Below, piece by piece: positions 53,881-57,030 of a stretch of 57,030 bases of DNA. The notes beneath the pieces were generated by a model. The model saw nothing but the letters and a program-made list of their open reading frames with translations. It made no database searches and was not told the origin of the DNA. Positions within the stretch are counted from its first letter, which is position 1. The number at the start of each line of letters is the position of its first letter. Both the position numbers and the translations under genes were made by a program. The DNA comes from Xanthomonas hortorum pv. cynarae (GTDB lineage: Bacteria > Pseudomonadota > Gammaproteobacteria > Xanthomonadales > Xanthomonadaceae): NCBI RefSeq assembly GCF_002939985.1, contig NZ_MDFM01000025.1, positions 20,748-77,777 of the forward strand. The letters run 5' to 3'.

Positions 53881-55257
53881 ATGGCTCGCCAGCCTTCCAT
53901 CGACCCAACCGCCTTGCTCAATGCCATCGCTGCCGAGTCCGGCGGCGTGGGCATCGAAGCGCTGCAGGCGGTGTTCCCACAAGTGGCGCGCCGCACTTTA
54001 CAGCGCCAGATGGCCGACCTTGCGAACAAGGGCCGCCTGATAGTCGAAGGGAACGCGCGCGCGCGAAAGTACCGAACCATCGCCCAACGTGGGCTGGAGC
54101 AATTGCCAACAGCGCAAGCCGATACCGAGATTGCAATTACCGCGGAGGCGGCGCAGGTTCGCAATCTCATCCGACGCGCTTTGCCCCGCCGAACACCGGT
54201 CGGCTACCAGCGACAATTTCTTGAAAATTATCAACCCAATCAAACTGCCTATCTCTCTTCCTCGCTGCGTGCGCACCTGCACCAGCTCGGCCGCTCACCT
54301 GTAGAAGGCCGGCCTGCCGGCACATATGCGCGGCAAGTGCTAGACCGGCTGCTGATCGATCTCTCGTGGGCATCGAGCCGCTTGGAAGGCAATACCTATA
54401 GTCGCCTTGATACCCAGAATCTGATCCAGTTCGGATTGGCCGCGGCGGGCAAGGATCACCTGGAAGCGCAGATGATCCTCAACCATAAGGCTGCCATCGA
54501 GATGCTGGTGGAGCAGGCGCAGGAGATCGGCTTCAACCGTTACACGCTACAGAACCTGCATGCACTTTTATCGGACAACCTGTTGCCGGATCCTGACGCC
54601 GGTGGACGCCTGCGGAAAAACGAAGTGGCCATTTCCGGATCGGTCTATCTTCCACTTGCAATTCCTCAGCTGATCTCCGAGCACTTCGACACGTTGCTCG
54701 CAAAAGCGACTGCAATCGTCGACCCTTTTGAGCAGGCGTTCTTTGCCATGGTGCAACTGCCTTATCTGCAGCCATTCGATGACGTCAACAAGCGCACCTC
54801 ACGTCTGGCTGCAAACATTCCACTCGTTCGACAGAACCTGGCACCACTGTCATTCGTCGATGTACCCGAGGAGCTTTATGTGGAAGAAACGCTTGGCATC
54901 TACGAGCTCAATCGCATCGACCTGTTGCGCGATGTCTTTGCGTGGGCATACGAACGCTCGTGCCAGCGTTACACCATCGTGCGCGAGTCACTGCCCGCGC
55001 CGGAACCGCTACGGCTGAAGCATCGCGAGTTACTACGTGTACTCGTTGCAGAAATCATCCAGACCGGCATCCGGCGCAACGACCTCGCCGGCATCCAACA
55101 TCGGATTGCGGCTCTGACCGATCCGCAAGAGTTTGCAGACGTGTTAGCACTGACTGTAAACGAGTTGAACCAACTACACGAAGGCAACATCGCCCGCTAT
55201 CGAATCAAGCCGTCACAGTTCCATGCCTGGCTGGCGTTGCAGCCGTTGGCGAAGTAG
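53881..55257 (+). CDS. Fic-family protein with N-terminal winged helix and altered Fic motif
   Basis: 458 residues. A winged helix is at 1-65 (ALLNAIAAESGGVGIEALQA, RRTLQRQMADLANKGRLIVE). The class II inhibitory motif SSRLEGN lies near 165-171, before the Fic core. The core itself reads QPFDDVNKRTSRL at 297-309. The canonical motif is HPFxDGNxRxxR, so the catalytic His is Gln297 and the anion-hole Gly is Val302, while Pro, Phe, Asn, Arg and the last Arg are kept. The C-terminal part (LLGIYELNRIDLLRDVFAWA, YERSCQRYTIV) is helical. Nucleotide transfer to proteins by the usual mechanism is doubtful; binding of nucleotide or gene control is possible. ATG 53881 has GGAAG upstream, and a striking repeat array lies before it. 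Confidence 0.88.
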   Translation: MARQPSIDPTALLNAIAAESGGVGIEALQAVFPQVARRTLQRQMADLANKGRLIVEGNARARKYRTIAQRGLEQLPTAQADTEIAITAEAAQVRNLIRRALPRRTPVGYQRQFLENYQPNQTAYLSSSLRAHLHQLGRSPVEGRPAGTYARQVLDRLLIDLSWASSRLEGNTYSRLDTQNLIQFGLAAAGKDHLEAQMILNHKAAIEMLVEQAQEIGFNRYTLQNLHALLSDNLLPDPDAGGRLRKNEVAISGSVYLPLAIPQLISEHFDTLLAKATAIVDPFEQAFFAMVQLPYLQPFDDVNKRTSRLAANIPLVRQNLAPLSFVDVPEELYVEETLGIYELNRIDLLRDVFAWAYERSCQRYTIVRESLPAPEPLRLKHRELLRVLVAEIIQTGIRRNDLAGIQHRIAALTDPQEFADVLALTVNELNQLHEGNIARYRIKPSQFHAWLALQPLAK

Positions 55258-55292
55258 AAGCCCTCGCCTGCCGTGATGCATCGCTTGGCGAG

Positions 55293-55319
55293 CCCATCGC
55301 CACAGCCAATGGCGATGGG
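55293..55319. terminator. Hairpin between convergent fic and effector genes
   Basis: Perfect 9-base arms CCCATCGCC (55293-55301) and GGCGATGGG (55311-55319), 35 bases after the Fic stop. It has no T-run; it may serve both strands. Confidence 0.55.
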
Positions 55320-55386
55320 GTGTCAGCAGGCTCTAAACCTTTCCGGTCTCCAGACGTTCCAGTGACGTAGAAAGAATGCAGCGCTC

Positions 55387-56937
55387 TCACACCATCCGAG
55401 GCGGTGGAGTGATCGACTGGTCGCGTTGCTGCTCTTGTTGCTGGGATTGTTGCTGCCGCTGCGTCTCACCTAAAGACTGCAACTGCGCCAGAGACTGTTC
55501 AACCGGCTGTGCGATAGCGTCATTCGTCTTCATGTACGCCATCTTGTGTGCGGGATCGTTCAACGCCCCTTCGACTACAAAGACTTTCTCGCCTTGCCGG
55601 ATAGATTTTGTTTCCTCACTCAACATGATGTGATCGATCCGCGACAATCCGTTCTCTTTTGCAAGATAGGCAGAACTGGCAGCCAGTCGGGCGCTATTGT
55701 CGTCATAGCCTCGACCCAAATCTTGTTCCAAACGGCGCACTGCGTCCTCCGCCTGGCGGTGAAGGGGGTCTTGTGATGGACCAAGTGAGCCATGGGTCGG
55801 CACTGCAGGCTGCGCCTCATGCCGCTCAGGTTGGACCGCCTCGCCTCGTACACGCAACGGGACTGCGCGCGGATCAACATGGAGAAGGCGTTCATGTGAG
55901 CCATCCGAGTTTGTACGATTGATATCGGTCGTTCCGTCCTGGTGCCGCTCACGGCTCAGACTTGCCCGCGATGCGTCAGACCACACACCACCAACAACCG
56001 CGTGGCGCTGACCATCACGATTCCACACGACAACATCGTTGCCGGAAGCGTAAAGACCTGCGGTAGGTCCACTCTTTCCCTCGGCTTGCGGGCGTCCCCA
56101 GGCATGACTTGCTCCTTGATCCACTGATTGAATAAAGGCTGGGGCTTCGGCGTTCTGGAGGAACAACGTTTTAACCACACCGTAGTGATGAGATACATCA
56201 GCAGCACCGCGGCCGTTGTGTGCATCAGTTGGATTGATGAGCGGATCGGCCACCACGCTTCCGTACGCGGTAGAGAGTGGGCTTGCCTGGTTTGCCCCAC
56301 GCAATGCATTGAAGACTGCGGTGCCCTTGAGCGCATGCTCTACACCACTTTCGATGTAGTCCGCTTGCTCGTGACCTTTGACGATCTTGTTGGGAAGCAT
56401 GCCATCGATCCGCGTCTTTACATCGTCGACACTCTGCAATGTTCCGTCATTGATACTCTGCAGTACGCCAGGATAGCGGCCGCGCCCAGCCTGATTTTCA
56501 AGCTTCATGATCATCGTTGCCAATTTTGCTTGATCATTCAAACTCGACTCTGCATACAGATCGGTCTGACGTAACTGCTGTACTGCACTGCCAAGATCTT
56601 TTGCTCCATCGCCCGGTCGCATCAATTGCTCGACCTGTGCGCGGTCATGCTCATGTACAAATGCGACTCCCTCGTCAGAGGCGAGGAAGCGATCAATGTT
56701 TGATTTAACCGTTCCATCAAGGGCTCTTCCATTCTCCGCCTTGATGGCATGGCCATCCCGCTGCAGGTCATGGATGGTTTGCGTGCGCTGCTGCTCCGAA
56801 AGAGCAACAGCCGGTGTCTGCTGCCTGGCCCACCCTTGATAGGCATCAACCAGACCAGTGGCGACATCTGGATGTTGCCCGAGATCGGTTTGCAGCGTCC
56901 CGATTGAAAACCCGCTATTTCCGATGGGCGGCTTCAA
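55387..56937 (-). CDS. XVIPCD type IV secretion effector, probably 5'-truncated
   Basis: At least 516 residues. The C-terminal region (about 382-510) has the features of the Xanthomonas VirD4-interacting domain: DPLHRQAEDAVRRLEQDLGR, YLAKENGLSRIDHIML (the GLxRIDH motif), KVFVVEGALNDPAHKMA, and a Gln-rich end (QRQQQSQQQEQQRDQ). This domain sends antibacterial toxins through the chromosomal T4SS. The N-terminal part opens IGNSGFSIGTLQTDLGQHPD, which resembles lysozyme-like peptidoglycan hydrolases (loose). The frame begins only with TTG at 56937, inside what looks like domain sequence: coding-like codons continue to a stop at 56997-56995. No ATG or proper Shine-Dalgarno exists. No immunity gene is seen inside the window. 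Confidence 0.8.
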   Translation of the reverse strand: MKPPIGNSGFSIGTLQTDLGQHPDVATGLVDAYQGWARQQTPAVALSEQQRTQTIHDLQRDGHAIKAENGRALDGTVKSNIDRFLASDEGVAFVHEHDRAQVEQLMRPGDGAKDLGSAVQQLRQTDLYAESSLNDQAKLATMIMKLENQAGRGRYPGVLQSINDGTLQSVDDVKTRIDGMLPNKIVKGHEQADYIESGVEHALKGTAVFNALRGANQASPLSTAYGSVVADPLINPTDAHNGRGAADVSHHYGVVKTLFLQNAEAPAFIQSVDQGASHAWGRPQAEGKSGPTAGLYASGNDVVVWNRDGQRHAVVGGVWSDASRASLSRERHQDGTTDINRTNSDGSHERLLHVDPRAVPLRVRGEAVQPERHEAQPAVPTHGSLGPSQDPLHRQAEDAVRRLEQDLGRGYDDNSARLAASSAYLAKENGLSRIDHIMLSEETKSIRQGEKVFVVEGALNDPAHKMAYMKTNDAIAQPVEQSLAQLQSLGETQRQQQSQQQEQQRDQSITPPPRMV

Positions 56938-57030
56938 CTCCGATTCGCAACACCAACGGTTGTGAAGTGGCCCAGGCGACCTGACCTGACAACTTCACCG
57001 CCAAGTGGAGTTACCCATGTCATCCAGTCG
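56938..57030 (+). other. Right border: possible mobile-element end and start of a plus-strand gene
   Basis: GGAG at 57007-57010 precedes ATG 57017, reading MSSSR to the window edge. The preceding segment from about 56961 (TGTGAAGTGGCCCAGGC) begins with TG, as IS3-type ends do, and adjoins the point where the effector frame loses its natural start. I therefore suspect an insertion sequence with the first transposase frame starting at 57017. Only 93 bases are visible, so this is weak. Confidence 0.3.

Overview
This window is a piece of a GC-rich gammaproteobacterial chromosome that I assign to Xanthomonas. The best single clue is at 45427-45762: two adjacent lasso-peptide precursors whose core regions (GGPLAGEEIGGFNVPG and GGPLAGEEMGGITT) match, from memory, xanthomonins I and II, described from X. 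gardneri (X. hortorum pv. gardneri). A type IV secretion effector with an XVIPCD-like C-terminal domain, an expansin fusion gene, and GTAGGAGC-type REP elements fit the same assignment. I could run no database search, so species level is an inference.

Left part (1-21 kb): a methyl-accepting chemotaxis protein behind a good FliA-type promoter; a large GAF/PAS/GGDEF diguanylate cyclase; a periplasmic M16 protease; a stand-alone GAF protein; a proline-rich membrane protein; a Nei/Fpg-type DNA glycosylase divergent from a DUF72 protein; periplasmic trehalase; a secreted GH43 arabinanase-like enzyme; an AIM24 protein; a CorA-type transporter; and CycA. The gaps at 2.3-3.2 kb and 10.3-11.2 kb are dense with repeats: a composite palindromic element, 81-bp tandem repeats and a G-rich microsatellite.

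Middle part (21-44 kb): a GH5-like/expansin fusion gene broken by one in-frame TAG; periplasmic cyclohexadienyl dehydratase (PheC); a DMT-family exporter; a methyltransferase; small envelope proteins; a TPR-GGDEF protein; a DUF1615 lipoprotein; two convergent S9 peptidases (one DPP IV-like); an apparent operon of a YiiX-like papain-fold protein, an esterase lipoprotein and a CPBP membrane protease; a DUF4126 protein; a glutathionyl-hydroquinone reductase; a 3' fragment of an SPFH/band-7 gene; and an unusual SDR with an N-terminal zinc-knuckle region.

Right part (44.6-57 kb) is accessory DNA. A GntR regulator precedes the lasso operon A1-A2-B-C, with hairpins in both gaps A1/A2 and A2/B. Facing it is a two-gene catabolic operon, a TonB-dependent receptor followed by a lasso-peptide isopeptidase with a Ser-Glu-His triad. 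Together these can make a 7-residue-ring lasso peptide, take it (or its cargo) back in, and linearise it; no dedicated ABC exporter is present. Beyond lie an XRE regulator with two matching operators, a Fic protein with a non-canonical Fic motif downstream of a five-fold 10-bp direct-repeat array phased at about 20.5 bp, and a 5'-truncated XVIPCD effector that runs up to what may be a mobile-element end at the window border.
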